64,000 nt of DNA. It comes from Megaleporinus macrocephalus (lineage: Eukaryota > Chordata > Actinopteri > Characiformes > Anostomidae). Location of the stretch: contig CM038720.1 in NCBI GenBank assembly GCA_021613375.1, positions 5,108,462 through 5,172,461 on the forward strand, read 5' to 3'. The notes below the pieces were generated by a model. The model made no database searches, was not told the origin of the DNA, and worked only from the letters and a program-made list of their open reading frames with translations. Below, piece by piece: positions 11,541 to 22,200 of the stretch; within the stretch, counting starts at the first letter, position 1, and each line of letters starts with the position of its first letter. Position numbers and translations under genes: made by a program.

Positions 11541-12184
11541 CCACCGTACTGACCACTACACCACCATACTGACCACTACACCACCATACTAACCACTACA
11601 CCACCATACTAACCACTACACCACCGTACTAACCACTACACCACCTTACTAACCACTACACCACCGTACTGACCACTACACCACCGTACTAACCACTACA
11701 CCACCGTACTAACCACTACACCACTATACTAACCACTACACCACCATACTAACCACTACACCACCGTACTAACCACTACACCACCTTACTAACCACTACA
11801 CCACCGTACTGACCACTACACCACCGTACTAACCACTCCACCACCGTACTAACCATTACACCACCATACTAACCACTACACCACCGTACTAACCACTACA
11901 CCACCATACTAACCACTACACCACCGTACTAACCACTACACCACCGTACTGACCACTACACCACCATACTGACCACTACACCACCATACTGACCACTACA
12001 CCACCATACTAACCACTACACCACCGTACTGACCACAACACCACCGTACTAACCACTACACCACCATACTAACCACTACACCACCGTACTAACCACTACA
12101 CCACCGTACTAATCACTACACCACCGTACTGACCACTACACCAACATACTAACCACTATACCACCGTACTAACTACTACACTAC
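11541..12184. repeat. 20-bp minisatellite CCACTACACCACCGTACTAA
   Basis: About 32 head-to-tail copies of a strictly 20-base unit. Variation is limited mainly to CCACCG/CCACCA/CCACCT and CTAAC/CTGAC. The constant period without unique spacers excludes a CRISPR array. It adjoins a SINE head that carries the same motif, which suggests how it arose. Confidence 0.95.
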
Positions 12185-13785
12185 TCAAATATACAAAGTG
12201 TTATTTAATTTATTTAATTGTATTTATTTTATTGCAATTATTATCTTTATAATTGTTATTATTTGTTTATGATCTAATAAACACTGTATTTTAAAGAATT
12301 TGAACTTCCAGATAATTGTTTTATGGTTCAAGCTTTAAAGGTTTAGCACATCCTCTACAGAATAGCCAATTATGGCAAATTTATTATGTGATTTCTGTTT
12401 ATTTGCTGGACTTAAAATCAACAAAGCCTGTCATGTGACCGGGGCCCGAACTAGCGCACATGACTGTATATATTTTCATTGATCTACATTCCTATTCTCC
12501 GTTTCTGTCTGTGATGGTTTTGTGATTGCTGATTTGATTGATTATGTCAAATATTTCACAGCGCAACGACATACATTAGTACAGCATCACTACTATCATC
12601 AATCTTCAGCTCCATTTCCTGGTAACCTTTTAAAAAACACTCATGGAATCCAGTCTTCTGGCAGGTGTTGCCTGTTAGCATTTGCATCCTTATGGTAAAC
12701 CAAAAGTAAACAGCTTTGTGGCATCAAGGAAATCAGAACTTGGCTTTGGTTCAAGAATGTGTTAATGAAGGAGACGGTGCCTTGCGGGAAGAAGCAGTAG
12801 TTTTCTTTTTTTTAAGCAGCGTTTCCTTTCAGCATAGTTTTGCATTCAACAATCGGCACATCTTTATGCAGACGTTTCAAGAAGGTCAAGTTGAATTGAA
12901 AATAGCTTCGGCTGAAATCGCCCACTGTAGTGAATGAAAAACTCTATTTGAAGGACAGCAAACGGCCAGCTCTTTGAGGAGCACTTCAGAACTACAAAAA
13001 ATAAGCCTGATAGGGAGCTAAAAGAAGATAAGCCGTGCTTTAGAGGTCAAGGCCTTGAAATGGGGAGCTAATTGCTTTGTTACAGTGTCAGTATTAGGTC
13101 TTAGTAGTTACAGTGCTCTGGGTATTTTACTGAATGCTCATGACTTTCAGGAGGGTCAATGAGATTTAGATCTGAAAACATGTGAAAACAATAATACAAT
13201 TGTAAACATTTTTTTTTTGCTTTTAATAACAAAAAGGATGGAAACTTCAACAATTTGCTGTAAAGCAAATGAGTATAACATTTTGGGAACATATGTTATT
13301 ATATATCATTGCTGTCCAATGAAAAACATGTATCCTTATTTTTGTTTATTTTGAGTTTTCTATATCATTTGAACACACCAATGTTTGTTTACATCATGTA
13401 AAAATTTAAATAAAACCAATAGAAGTGCTCCAAAATAGCTCGGAAAAATATTTGGTTCCATTGAATTACATTGAATGTAAAGTATGTTTTTGGTCTCTCC
13501 TGTAAAATTGCTGTTTTGGAGAAACTTGTTTGTCATTGGACAGCAATGATATGTTATATAATTTAATGCCCTTATTAGCCTCATCAAGCCAGAGACTATT
13601 ATTATGATGATGTATAATAATTGCAAAAGCTTAATAGAGGTATTATAGGAGATATATACTGTAATATTTAATACACTATTAAAAATGCCTAATGCCTGTA
13701 CCCATTAGTTGTGCAGATGTTTGTTCTCTGGATGTTTATCAGTAAACCATTTACCAGGGGTGCCCAAACCCGTGATAGCCTCTAT
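12185..13785. other. Spacer without a recognised gene; R1 repeat copy 2 inside
   Basis: AT-rich at the left. The block 12,600-13,080 has moderate complexity and no domain-bearing frame. 13,390-13,530 is a copy of the dispersed R1 repeat (ACCAATAGAAGTGCTCC, AATAGCTCGG, TTGGTTCCATTGA). No gene is seen. Confidence 0.4.
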
Positions 13786-14960
13786 TTATACACTGTAAAA
13801 AGTGATTTGACAGTACAATCTAAAATAATTAATCCATTTAGTAGCAAGCAATTGAACTCAACTTTGAGCAATTTTACTCATAAAAAATAGTTAGTTTGAA
13901 AAAATTGTCCATTTAAACTACATTTCAAGTTGAATAAACTAGCCCAATTGCTTGTTACCACATGAAGTACCCTACAAAGCCTGTTTTGTTGGTACAGCTT
14001 AAAAATTACATTTGAACTAGTGGTACTCAACTATAAAAATACTTTAAAAGAATGGTTTATCTAAACTACACATTTAATTTAAATAAAACTGGTTCATTTT
14101 ATTTTTAGGGTGTACTAATGTAGCTTTGCTTACAGTGTATTATAAAAATAATATTTTACATATATCACAATATGTTTACATATATTAGTGGTTCAAGCAA
14201 TTATGTTTGTTTAGAAGACTGATATATGTTTCTTTTGTCAAACAAAAAGTTCAATGGCTTGTTACCACAGAAAATATTTTTATGTGTGATTTTTTAGTAC
14301 TTCAATATTCCCCTTTTTCTGTGTTAGAACACCACAAATGTTTACCCCTTTCATCACCAATCAACTGACCAAAGAACAAAACAACACCACAGTTTTGCAT
14401 TACATAAGCAATATTTGGTAACAAACAGTTAAAGTAGTTTGATTCAACCTAAAAATTTAGTTTAAATAAATGATTCCTTCAATCAAAGTATTGTTTCAGG
14501 TTGAATAAAATTAGCTCAGTTGCTTTTTACCACAAGTTTTTTGGATGCACTTTTTACAGTGTTAGAACACGAAAAAAGTTTCCACTTTTATCACCTAAAC
14601 AACAAAACATTATCACAGCTTTGCAATACTTTACCAATATATTATACTGTTTTGTTGGTACAACCTGAAAAAAAAATACTTCATGTGGTAACAAGAAATT
14701 GATTTTTTTTATATTAATTTATTCAAACTGCATATTTAAGCTCAGTAATACTGGCTGTTGCCACATGAAGTATGTTTATTTAGGTTGTGCTAATGTAGCA
14801 CCGTTTACAGTGTATTACATTAATTACGTTTTAAATTATTTAACATATAATAGTACTTTTAACAAACAATTCTGTCAGTCAAAGAAATCTTTTTTAGTTA
14901 AATTGTGGTTCAATTGCTTATTACCACCTTAAGTTACTTCAGTAAATAATAAAAATACAA
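13786..14960. repeat. Second cluster of CAATTGCTTGTTACCAC inverted repeats
   Basis: Same family as at 4.2-5.7 kb: TAGCAAGCAATTGAACT at about 13,842, CCAATTGCTTGTTACCAC at about 13,943, TTACCACAGAAAA at about 14,260, TTCATGTGGTAACAAG at about 14,680 and CAATTGCTTATTACCAC at about 14,911. CACTGTAAAAAGTG at 13,791 and repeated TTTACAGTGTATTA (14,130, 14,800) look like MITE terminal repeats. Confidence 0.7.
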
Positions 14961-15667
14961 TGTTGAAGTTGAAAAAGTTAACACACCACAGTAAACATAT
15001 ATATATAACATTTTATTTATCTTTACATTTTAGTTTACAAATTCTCTTTGTTTAACACATTTAGGGAAAACGTTGAGTACAATATACACAGAATAGAATG
15101 CCCAATTCCTAAATATAAAAAAGTACAATCTTAAAAAATGTGTGAAAAAGATACTTTTGTACAAACATAAAGGGAAATGGAAAGTAAACAGAGAAAGAGC
15201 AAAAATTGAATGATTAAATTGCATCCAGAATTATGAGGCATTATAAAAACACAGGGTTACCAGTATGAATGCTTCAGTAGAACATTTTCATCAATGAAGC
15301 CTGTAATTCATGAACTATATAAATATATATCAATGAATGAACCAGTTATATTAATGAATGAAGGAGCTTTGCAGCTTTTCTTTTTTTCTATTTCATTCTT
15401 TCATCCAGTTTGCATCCTATTTCATCAGCTTTGCTCTGTAACACTACTCTCTTTCACCAGAAGAGGGCAGTATTACACTGCTTTATTGTGAAAAGCACTC
15501 TGTTCTGCAGATGTGTAGAACAGTGAAGATAAAACTCACATTAATTTTACATCCGTCATTCATACCTAATATATCAATGCAAGTTAGTTTTACTTAATTA
15601 ATTAAACTTCTTGTTGCCTTTCAATAATTTTCACATATTTTAATATATATACACTCTCTATTTTCAG

Positions 15668-15676
15668 GTTTTTCTC

Positions 15677-15708
<32 letters not shown>

Positions 15709-15738
15709 GTCTATCTATCTATCTATCTATCTATCTAT
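15668..15738. repeat. (TATC)n microsatellite
   Basis: Tetranucleotide run with one TTCTGTC interruption. It lies just outside the 3' end of the GIMAP-like gene, and its flank at 15,553-15,590 recurs at 19,770-19,800. Confidence 0.9.
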
Positions 15739-16076
15739 AACTGAATTACTATCTAGATTTTTAAAATACCTTTAGATTTTTAATTATATATTCTTTATTG
15801 TCATGTTGGGCTACATGAGAAAGTCACTCAATGTAACCTTGAGTGCAAATATTGAATGATTGATTGATTGATTGATTTATTGATTTATTAAATTTGTATC
15901 CTTTCAATTAAGAATTTTGCTGAACTTGTACATGACTATAGAACTTACTTCACATAGAGTTTCTATAATCTGTAGCAAGGTTGTAAGCACTTTCTTCAAA
16001 GAACCCCCACAAAGTTCTAGTTGTCCAAGTGGATCTTCCCCTATTGAAAGTTCTTGAGGGTCTTTTGGAATCATGG

Positions 16077-16716
16077 CTACAGTAGTGCACAGCCAGTGTT
16101 TTTTTCTGATTTCCTGTAACTAGGATAGAGTTCTGTTATGTCTTGCTTTGACCTGACCTGCATTTCTACTATCATCTCCATCAGCTTTTCCACCTGGTGG
16201 CGCTTTTTGTCGCTGTTATTAAAGGCGTAATATCTGGAACCAAATTTGTGAACCAGCTGTCGGAGCTGAGGGTCAGCAGCTTTAATGTAGTCACCCAAGC
16301 TTCTTCCCCTCAGCTTCTCTTTGCCTGTGAACAGAATGATCGTTTTTGAGACCACCTCCTCGCCAAACGCTTCCTGTATGTTGGAGACGCTCTGTCTCTC
16401 TCCGTCGGTGAAGCGGCCCAGATGCATGACCAGTAAATACACCACGGGCTCCGGCTGGGACAGTTCTATGCACTTCCGCACGTGGATCTCTGGATGCCTT
16501 AGATCTTCATTAAAGAAATCTGGGGTGTCGATAACCTTGATCTTTATCCCGCGTACTACTGCTTCCGCCTTCTCACATTCCAGTGTCACGGCTGAAGAAC
16601 TGGCATGGGATTCAAACTGCCTCCTAGCCAGTATGGTGTTACCAGTCGCACTTTTCCCGCTGCCGGTCTGTCCCAGAAGCACAATGGTCAGCACGTTTCT
16701 TTCTCTGGGGTTTCTC
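16077..16716 (-). CDS. GIMAP exon 3: active-type AIG1 domain with CaaX end
   Basis: Residues 203-407 of the model. The G1 P-loop GQTGSGKSATGN is complete (Lys216, Ser217 in the model). G3 is DTPD, the GIMAP conserved box follows (EPVVYLLVMHLGRFTDGE), and G5 is near AFNN. The G4 segment reads LFTGKEKLRGRSLGDY, where GIMAPs normally have RGDDL; the usual Asp pair is replaced by Lys/Glu, so guanine specificity may differ. The last four residues, CALL, form a CaaX box ending in Leu, the type favoured by geranylgeranyl transferase I. The first codon of the bare open frame is GTG within a continuing frame, so the true start must be upstream by splicing. Length fits one AIG1 domain (about 200 residues). 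Confidence 0.85.
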
Positions 16717-16983
16717 CTGATGTGTGGTGGAGAGGCGGCCTGGTTTACTTCCAGAAGAAAAGTTTAATAATTATCACACGTAAAGTGAAAGGAAGAGATA
16801 AAGGGTAAGGAATAGACAGGAGTACCTGTGAGTACTGCAGTACCTGTTCTGTTATTCGCCGATATAGTTTCCTCTGATGCAGTCGGTTGAGTCTGCTGGA
16901 CCTCTTTCATCAGACCCAGATTATCAGACCTAATTCAAAGAGATTAGTTATGCTGTCAAATTTAACAAGTGGTTGTAAAGGAC

Positions 16984-17015
<32 letters not shown>

Positions 17016-17153
17016 GTATCTATCTATATTACTATCAATATATCTATGTATATCTGTATCTATCTACAACTGTAATACTATATATCAATTTATCTATCTA
17101 TAACAGTATTACTATCAATATATGTATCTTTCTATCTATCTATAACTGTAATA

Positions 17154-17194
<41 letters not shown>

Positions 17195-17255
17195 GATAAC
17201 TGTATTACTATCAATATATCTACGTATCTTTCTTTCTACCTATAATTGTAATACA

Positions 17256-17298
<43 letters not shown>

Positions 17299-17437
17299 GA
17301 TAACTGTATTACTATCAATATATCTATGTAGCTTTCTATCTATCTATAACTGTAATACTATCTATCTATCTATCTATCGATAACTGTATTACTATCAATG
17401 TATCTATGTATCTTTCTATCTATCTATAACTGTAATA

Positions 17438-17482
<45 letters not shown>

Positions 17483-17541
17483 GATAACTGTATTACTATC
17501 AATATATCTATGTAGCTTTCTATCTATCTATAACTGTAATA

Positions 17542-17585
<44 letters not shown>

Positions 17586-17641
17586 AACTGTATTACTATC
17601 AATGTATCTATGTATCTTTCTATCTATCTATAACTGTAATA

Positions 17642-17672
<31 letters not shown>

Positions 17673-19184
17673 CTAAGCAACGGTACTTTAGAAATGCATT
17701 TATAGTTACTATTGTTGTTGTTGTTTGTCTTACCGCAGTTCATGTGTCTCCTGATTTTGTCTACGTTTATAAAGTTTCCTAAGCTCATCTATCAGTTCCT
17801 TTCTGTCCATTCCTTCATTGAAAACACATAATCTCCCTTGGCAGGCATGAACAATCTTTCTAAGGTTTTGGTCAGCTACTTCTGGTAATCTTTTTCCACA
17901 AACCAGTACAGGAACCATTCTGTCCACTATTTTCTGCCCGAACGTTTTCCGCAGGTAGAGGAACAGATGGATATCCCTCTCCGACACTAGGCCACGTTGA
18001 AGCACCAGAAGAAACACACTGTGACACCGACTTGATGGGTTCATGTACTCAGAAATCTTTTTCTCCATGTCTGGGTTTGTGTTGGAGGGTTCAGCAGTAT
18101 CGATGATGGTGAGCCAATCTGCATTGATCTCACACGCAGCTTCATATGTCGACTGGGCTGGCTTAGTCTCAGAGTAGCCAAGAATGGTTTTCCAAATAGC
18201 CTGTTTGGCGGTGTTGCTCGTGCCCAGCAACACAACAGTGTCAAAAGTGTGGTCTTCAGACGATTTAGCAGTCCTCAGCGACCCTGTGATCACATAGTTT
18301 AGAAATTCACTTCGGGTATGTGTGGTATTACAGTACAGCATCAACCAAAAACTCCTCTACAAGCAATTCAACTAGTTTTACTCAACCTAAAAATGTTGCT
18401 TGAGTAAATTGTTCGTATAAGTTCTATTGTTAATAAAATGTAAGTCTATGAGATTAGCCAATCATTGCATTCTGTTTTTATTTACCTTTATTTACATTCT
18501 CACAACTTGTTGCTACTTGGACTGCTTTTCAAAAGCTATGTTTTCCGGAAAGCTATGTTTTTTAAGTTTTTATTTCCAGATATTAATCAATATTCTCTGA
18601 AAATGAGATCATATTACTTTGTATTCTATTTATGATTATTTACATCTGTTCTAATCATATCTGGTGCTGTTAATGGTAAACATATATTTATAGATATGAT
18701 AAAGGCTTTTTAACAGCTTAGGTCTCCCAGATACACAAAAAGGAATGTACATGTACAATCTTATATCCAACTTTTTAAAACCAGAGCAAAAAAATAAAGA
18801 GGCTGGAGTCGGTGCAACTTAGAATTTCCTTCAAATACGAGGCGTACACTTGAGGGTTCTGCCCAAGCGTGAGGGTGCAGCTATAGTATACACAAGCGCT
18901 AATTTAAAGAAACAAGCATGTTTCGGCTTAATGTTTACGTTTTAGGGTGAGGGGGAAACCGCAAATGATCTTTGGCTGCTTTAGGGTTTCCCCACCTCCC
19001 AGTTCTCTCACTGGAACACGATGGCTTCAAGCGAACTACTCTGCGCATCAAGATAACATCAGTCTGTCCGCACAAGCTCAAGCATGCCGCCACAAACCCT
19101 TCCCAGTCAAACACAGTTAATTAAGCAGAACAAACGAATGAACTACTTACTCCTTGACCTGCTGCGTATCCAGTTGTAAGCCAT
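16077..19184 (-). CDS. Two-domain GIMAP/AIG1-like GTPase gene (3-exon model)
   Basis: Inferred model: exon 1 19,184-19,151, exon 2 18,283-17,734, exon 3 16,716-16,077. Exon 1 opens with ATG in a GCCATGG context, encodes MAYNWIRSRSR and ends at a GTAAGT donor in phase 1. Exon 2 follows an ATCACAG acceptor and ends at a GTAAGA donor in phase 2; without splicing a TAA lies inside that donor. Exon 3 follows ACATCAG. All phases join, giving 407 residues. AIG1/GIMAP proteins are septin/Toc34-related GTPases, best known in lymphocyte survival and expanded in fish. Here an inactive-looking first domain precedes an intact second one, recalling multi-domain GIMAP8-like proteins. Intron 2 is filled by a TATC array. 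Upstream 5' UTR exons are possible (TTTTCAG near 19,233). The alternative is two separate GIMAP genes or a pseudogene; no frameshift is seen in either domain. Confidence 0.65.
16983..17674. repeat. TATC-based higher-order array in GIMAP intron 2
   Basis: Blocks of (TATC)n of variable length alternate with a constant module containing GATAACTGTATTACTATCAA and TATCTATAACTGTAATACTA. The composite unit is about 90-125 bases and recurs about six or seven times. It occupies most of the intron. Confidence 0.9.
17734..18283 (-). CDS. GIMAP exon 2: degenerate AIG1 domain
   Basis: Model residues 13-195. The domain keeps the AIG1 layout but not its catalytic motifs. At the P-loop position it reads VVLLGTSNTAKQAIWKTILG, lacking the GKS/T needed to bind phosphate. 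G3 is IIDTAE. The region matching the conserved box is CHSVFLLVLQRGLVSERDIH, G4 is VCGKRLPEV, and G5 is near VFNEGM. It ends in a basic helix (LRKLYKRRQNQ). It therefore appears to be a pseudo-GTPase that could dimerise with, or regulate, the following active-type domain. The frame could extend upstream to an ATG at 18,341, but the phase-matched acceptor at 18,284-18,285 is a better start. Confidence 0.75.
18345..19150. other. GIMAP intron 1
   Basis: Begins with the GTAAGT donor at 19,150 and ends at the acceptor near 18,284. It holds one copy of the ACAAGCAATTCAACTAGTTTTACTCAACC family at 18,360-18,400, and otherwise low-repeat DNA. The GC-richer block 18,830-19,110 has no stable frame. Confidence 0.45.
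19151..19184 (-). CDS. Predicted first coding exon of the GIMAP-like gene
   Basis: A 34-base exon: ATG with G at +4 in a GGCCATGG context, eleven codons, then GTAAGT. Its phase-1 end joins exactly to the phase of exon 2, restoring an Arg codon. Short 5' coding exons before the AIG1 domain exon are usual in fish GIMAP genes. The support is splice-site logic only. Confidence 0.5.
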
Positions 19185-19769
19185 GGCCTTTACTGTTCAA
19201 TTAAACACTGACCAACCAAAGAGAAGCCTTGTGACTCTCTGAAAACAAGACAACACTTTGTTGTGTTATAACTGCAAAAGTGAAAACAAATCCTGTATAA
19301 CCAGCTGAATCACATCCACATGCTTCACATAGCTGAAGGTGTTTTGAAGGACTGCCTGTTTACATTTGTGTGCTCTGAGCTCCTTCTCACATCCTCCATT
19401 ACTGCACAAGCTCATTCTTGTTGGTCTTCATATTTGATTTAATTAGCAAAGCTTGTATAAAGTAACAGTTTCTCAGATGCTTTAGAATAAAACTACTACT
19501 GTTTGACAGAATTTTCAGGGGAAGAGATTCCTCAGTGCCTGTTAGGCCTTCAGAGAAGACCCAGAGCAGAACTAAATGTCTGTATGTTTCTCTCGTTGAG
19601 CTCAACAACTGCCCATCCCCTGTGGTTCGAAGCTGAACGGCTGCCCATCCTTCGAACTGATGTGGTCGCTTCATGTGCCGTGACTGGTTGGCCCTGTTTG
19701 CCTGCATTCTGGACCAGTTTTGCCATCATGGAGCTTGGTGCTGTTCAGTGGTTTGTGGAAACCCTCTGA
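19185..19769. other. Upstream flank of the GIMAP-like gene
   Basis: Probably holds the promoter or 5' UTR exons of the minus-strand gene. A TTGTTTTCAG/AGAG acceptor-like site lies near 19,241-19,232. Open frames of 88-102 codons on both strands at 19,400-19,769 have no recognisable domain. Confidence 0.35.
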
Positions 19770-20160
19770 TCAGTCATTTATTCCTAATATATCAATGCAA
19801 GTTACCGTTTGATCATTTTGGAATGTTTTAAAATATACATATATACTATCTATCTATCTATCTATCTATGCATGTATTTATCTATCTATATATCGACTTA
19901 TGTATGTGTTTATCTATTTGTCTATCTAAGTGTATTACTATCTACCTATCTATTACTATCTATCTATCTATTGATCAATTGAATTTGTACCCAAACTTCT
20001 TCCCCTCAGCTTCTCTTTGCATGTAAATAGAATGATCGTTTTTGATACCACCTCCACGCCAAACGCTGCCTGTATGTTGGAGACGCTCTGTCTCTCTCCG
20101 TCGGTGAGGTGGCCCATATGCATGACCAGTAAATACACCACGGATTTCCTATTGATATAT
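19770..20160 (-). pseudogene. Broken duplicate of the GIMAP 3' end
   Basis: 20,000-20,143 repeats the exon 3 segment at 16,300-16,443 (VVYLLVMHMGHLTDGERQ to IILFTCKEKLRGRSLG in the minus frame) with a few substitutions, and is cut on both sides. The flank came along: CCTAATATATCAATGCAAGT at 19,782 matches 15,564, and TATC runs at 19,845-19,870 match those at 15,668. The P-loop and the CaaX end are missing. Confidence 0.85.
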
Positions 20161-20189
20161 ATACAGAAGTTATTTTTTTTACACCTCTG

Positions 20190-20625
20190 CATCCACACTT
20201 GGTGATGTCAGGCTTGACCAAGGAAACCTGTTCCATGAATCTCTCTACACAGTGTGAGATAAGATCTGAAGGCCACATGAAGATTAGAGGTCTGTAGCGA
20301 TTGATTTAGAAAGTTGCCGACCTCTGGGCACTATGCCCCTCAGCATCCACTGATGCCGCTCTGTCATTTTACGTGTTCTACCACTTTAGGGGCGAGTTAC
20401 TGTTGTTCCCAATCACTTCCACTAGAGTTCACTGAGCTCCTGAGAGCGACCCGTTCCTTCACTAATGTGTGCAGAAGCAGTCTGCATGACTAGGTGCTTG
20501 GTTTTATACACCTGTGGCCATGGAAATGATTGAAACACCTGAATAATATGGATGGGTGAGTCTTTAGGTCCATGCACAACTCCTGGTAATGGAGAGCCTG
20601 TCTCCATTAACTGTCTTCTATTAGG
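20190..20625 (-). pseudogene. Tc1-like transposase fragment, copy A
   Basis: The minus strand encodes the N-terminal HTH part of a Tc1-like transposase; typical phrases on the plus strand are TGAAGGCCACATGAAG, GGTCTGTAGCGATTGA, CTCAGCATCCACTGATGCC and TCATTTTACGTGTTCTACCA. The end at 20,420-20,560 (TTCACTGAGCTCCTGAGAGC, AAGCAGTCTGCATGACTAGG, ACACCTGTGGCCATGGAAAT) matches the region next to the start codon. Stops and an internal deletion make it dead. Confidence 0.75.
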
Positions 20626-21695
20626 TCTTTAAGGTTCGGGATGCATTTTTCATGATCACTCTGATTGTCTCCATCCATCTAATTCTTATTTGCCTGTAAC
20701 TGTTCCAAGCATACTTGTCTTTTGAGGTGATTTGGTTCTTCTCAGTAGATGCCCAAAACATCTTCTCAGTAGATGTCATAGCCATACAGAGCCAATTCTG
20801 ATTGTTATTTGCAGACATGTCATTACATTTGATTGACCTTTGATGCTCCTCCATGAAGAGCTCTTTCCTGAATCATGGATACTTTATTGAAAACAAAGAC
20901 ATTGCATTTGTTTTGTTTTGTCAGTGCTTTGGAGCTGGGTGGCAGGGCAAAGTACAATCCATATGATGGGCCGAGTGCCAACGAGAATAAACCAGTACAC
21001 AAATAATGAGTTTTGTGGTTTTAATATGATTTCTTCAAAATACCACTTAAAGATGTAATAACTGTTTCACAACTTATACACCTTTGATTGGTTCTTCTCA
21101 TAAGATGCCCATAATAAGAGTTTGGGCCTAAACTGAGAGCTAAGCCCTCATTCTGTTCAAGGAGATATTTGGTTGTTTTGCCAATCAGGATGCTCTCAAA
21201 CATCTGCCAGCAAGTTCAAGGTTTTCAATGTTTTCTTTACTTTATTAAGATCATGGCAGGCAATTACATCTGATAGACATTTTATGCCCACTGTCTTTCC
21301 CAACCTTTCCTGAATCATGGATATTTTATTGCTAATGAAGGATCCAGGTAAACAAAAGCTGCGCACCAACAAAGGGGTCCTTTCTTCATATTAGGCTCTT
21401 TTCTTTAACCTTCCCTATTATGGAGTTCAGGTTATGATGGTTTGCATAACATGAGAGAACTTGTTTATAACATTTGTGCATTGAAAGTGTTGCGCTTCCA
21501 CAAACGTAGAATATTTGCCAATTTTCTTATAATATCATCTTTGTCCGAGGAAACAAGATGTATCTACCCCTGTGTGAACATTTCATGATAAATGGACCAA
21601 TAGAAATGTTCTAAAATAGCTTGGAAAGAAAGAATTCTGGTTTTGTTGACCTACATTGAAAGTAAGGAGTAAAGTGTATCTATTGATCGATTGCC
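20626..21695. other. Spacer with local internal duplication
   Basis: The phrase CCTTTCCTGAATCATGGATA occurs at 20,865 and again at 21,305, and TTGGTTCTTCTCA(G/T)A followed by AGATGCCCA occurs at 20,728 and 21,090. A segment of several hundred bases was thus duplicated. R1 repeat copy 3 lies at 21,580-21,670. No gene is seen. Confidence 0.45.
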
Positions 21696-21734
21696 TGTTT
21701 ACATTTGTGCACGCTAAGCTTCTTTATATTTATG

Positions 21735-22200
21735 TATATAACTGCATCCACTGCACGCTTGGTGATGTCAAGCTTGAATGCAGCTGCTTGACCATGGAAA
21801 CCTGTTCCATGAAGCTCTCTACACAGTGTGAGTTAAGATAATCTGAAGGCCACATGAAGTTTGGAAGTCTGTAGCGATTGATTCAGAAAGTTGGTGACCT
21901 CTGTGCACTATACTTCTCAGCATCTACTGACCCTGCTCTGTCATTTTACGTGTTCTACCACTTCGGGACCAAGTTACTGTCATTCCCAACCACTTCCACT
22001 TTAACAGTTGACTGTAGATTATTTATTACTGAGGAAATTTCATGACTGGACTTGTTCCACAGGTGGTATCCTATCATGCTGGAGTTCACTGAGCTCCTGA
22101 GTTGGCATTTTGGCGATACTTGTTTTTCTTTTTCTTGAGGCCATGTGACTGTGAAAGGTTGAACCCTGCAAGTTTTCACGTCTAGGCCCATCCTTTTGAC
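21735..22200 (-). pseudogene. Tc1-like transposase fragment, copy B
   Basis: Same family as 20,190-20,625 but retaining a segment that copy A lost: GAATGCAGCTGCTTGACCAT at about 21,775, GAGGAAATTTCATGACTGGA at about 22,033, and CAGGTGGTATCCTATCATGC at about 22,060. After 22,115 it diverges. Both fragments lack the DDE domain. Confidence 0.75.

Noticed and set aside
11541..12184. Regular 20-base periodicity resembling a CRISPR array
   Set aside because: There are no unique spacers; the whole period is repeated, and the context is a vertebrate genome.
18284..18344. ATG at 18,341 as start of a one-exon GIMAP-like gene
   Set aside because: The phase-matched acceptor at 18,284-18,285 and the donor at 17,733 make this intron sequence; without splicing the protein would end at a stop inside a strong donor.
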